Positions 62,990-64,000 of a stretch of 64,000 bases of DNA are shown in pieces. Made by a program: the position numbers and the translations under genes. Each line of letters starts with the position of its first letter. The first letter of the stretch is position 1. The notes under the pieces were generated by a model. The model made no database searches. It saw only the letters and a program-made list of their open reading frames with translations, and was not told the origin of the DNA. The DNA comes from Mimachlamys varia. Lineage: Eukaryota; Mollusca; Bivalvia; Pectinida; Pectinidae. The stretch spans positions 37,246,001-37,310,000 of the forward strand of contig OX392538.1 in NCBI GenBank assembly GCA_947623455.1. Reading direction: 5' to 3'.

Positions 62990-64000
62990 GGTAAGAGATT
63001 TACATCAAGGGGGGTAACTCTCTTTACCAACATCAGGAAGACTGATCAGATATGGCTGTTGAAAAGAACGTTTCAGATAGAGGAACTATATTGAGTGTCT
63101 TCAACATCAGGTGTTGGTAGAGACAAGTGTCAGTAAAAACAGTGTTTTTTTAACAAAATATATTCCACTAACTCTAGGATAATTGTGTGATTTTCTTCAA
63201 GACTTACACAATGGTCAGATGGTAATACATATTCATTATATAATTACTGTATACATGTATATATTTTAAGTGCTTATATTGTTTTTCAAACGGTTGTTTA
63301 TATTTTTGCATTTCATATTTTCATCGAACTTGTAGTACTTAACATTGAAATCTATTTTGTCATGCTTAGCTGTGCTGTAATGTATTTTTTACATAATCAT
63401 TATATGCTTCACAAAGTGCTTGCATTTATCAATTAAGGGACCTAAACATATATATAATATCAAGTATTCAAGCTAGAAAAAGTTCTAAAATATTTTTCAC
63501 TCTCAAGCTTTTTAATTAAAATACTTAATTTAGTGGGGGAAAAACCAAAGCAGATGAACATATACTGGAGAAGTTAAGAGAAAGGTTGGTTGGGCTAAAA
63601 TAACGTTTTTGGTAAATGTGACATTGCAGTAGGTAGAGAAAGTATGGAACAAGGGAGGTATACGTAACTCTTAAAGAATAAGAAATGATGGAACATCTTT
63701 ATCAAACCGAGGAATTTTGAGTTACACATGCAGGTAAAAAAAAACATTGATTGAGTATTAAGTATTAATACAGTACTTACCACGAAAATACTTCCAAAAA
63801 TTTAATGATTATTTTTACATGCACTTTTTTCTGTAAAGGATGTTTTTAACTCTATTTATAACAACTCAACTGCTGGTTGGTAAGATGTTGGTGATTGGAT
63901 ACAGGTATGTCCTGTTTAACACTGAAGTCTAGTTGTGAAATGATGTATTCCCATGATTGTGTATTGTGTGTGTACATGTATACTGTTGATCCTCTTGTAA
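62990..64000. other. Intergenic, nothing recognised
   Basis: AT-rich sequence to the window edge with only background ORFs. Confidence 0.4.

Overview
The window is nuclear DNA from a metazoan, most likely a marine bivalve mollusc. It has GT-AG introns, a clearly animal RNA polymerase I subunit gene, a Ty3/Gypsy retroelement with a chromodomain-like tail, and dense non-autonomous repeats with internal minisatellites (TGACCTTGA/TCAAGGTCA, AAGATGGC and AACAAGAGGCCC motifs). The bivalve assignment is inference from repeat style; no database search was possible.

Layout. 1-3254 (+): last four exons of the RNA polymerase I second-largest subunit gene (polr1b), followed by a 28-bp minisatellite (3424-4709). 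4.7-13.4 kb: intergenic DNA with foldback elements, one ~380-bp MITE family, a tRNA-derived SINE and degraded coding remnants. 13448-27467: a rearranged Ty3/Gypsy complex. It has 310-bp LTRs at both outer ends and a CTAA on each side; inside are a 5' half in + orientation, a 3' part in - orientation, an intronless SET-domain/FN3 gene fragment, and a second 3' half in + orientation. The two 3' parts form a ~3.7-kb inverted repeat. 28.8-29.8 kb: a short C2H2 zinc finger reading frame followed by a KCTD-type T1/BTB ORF.

29.9-43 kb: several composite elements that share the ends AACAAGAGGCCC... and ...GGTCATCTGACCTAA but carry different tandem arrays, a pogo/Tigger-like transposase pseudogene, and a broken Penelope-like reverse transcriptase interrupted by one composite element. 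43-50.5 kb: more MITEs, a GIY-YIG fragment and large hairpins. 50666-60189 (+): a six-exon gene for an unrecognised ~323-aa single-pass membrane protein with a Pro-rich PPxY tail. Its first intron contains a 3.8-kb composite element and its fourth, a GC-AG intron, contains a SINE split by a MITE. 60.2-64 kb: its 3' UTR, two more MITEs and a hairpin.

The ordinary host genes seen are polr1b, the six-exon gene and possibly the T1/BTB locus and the SET-FN3 gene. Much of the rest is mobile or repeat-derived. The most unusual object is the palindromic retroelement complex holding the SET-FN3 fragment, joined to pol through about 18 bp or more of shared sequence.
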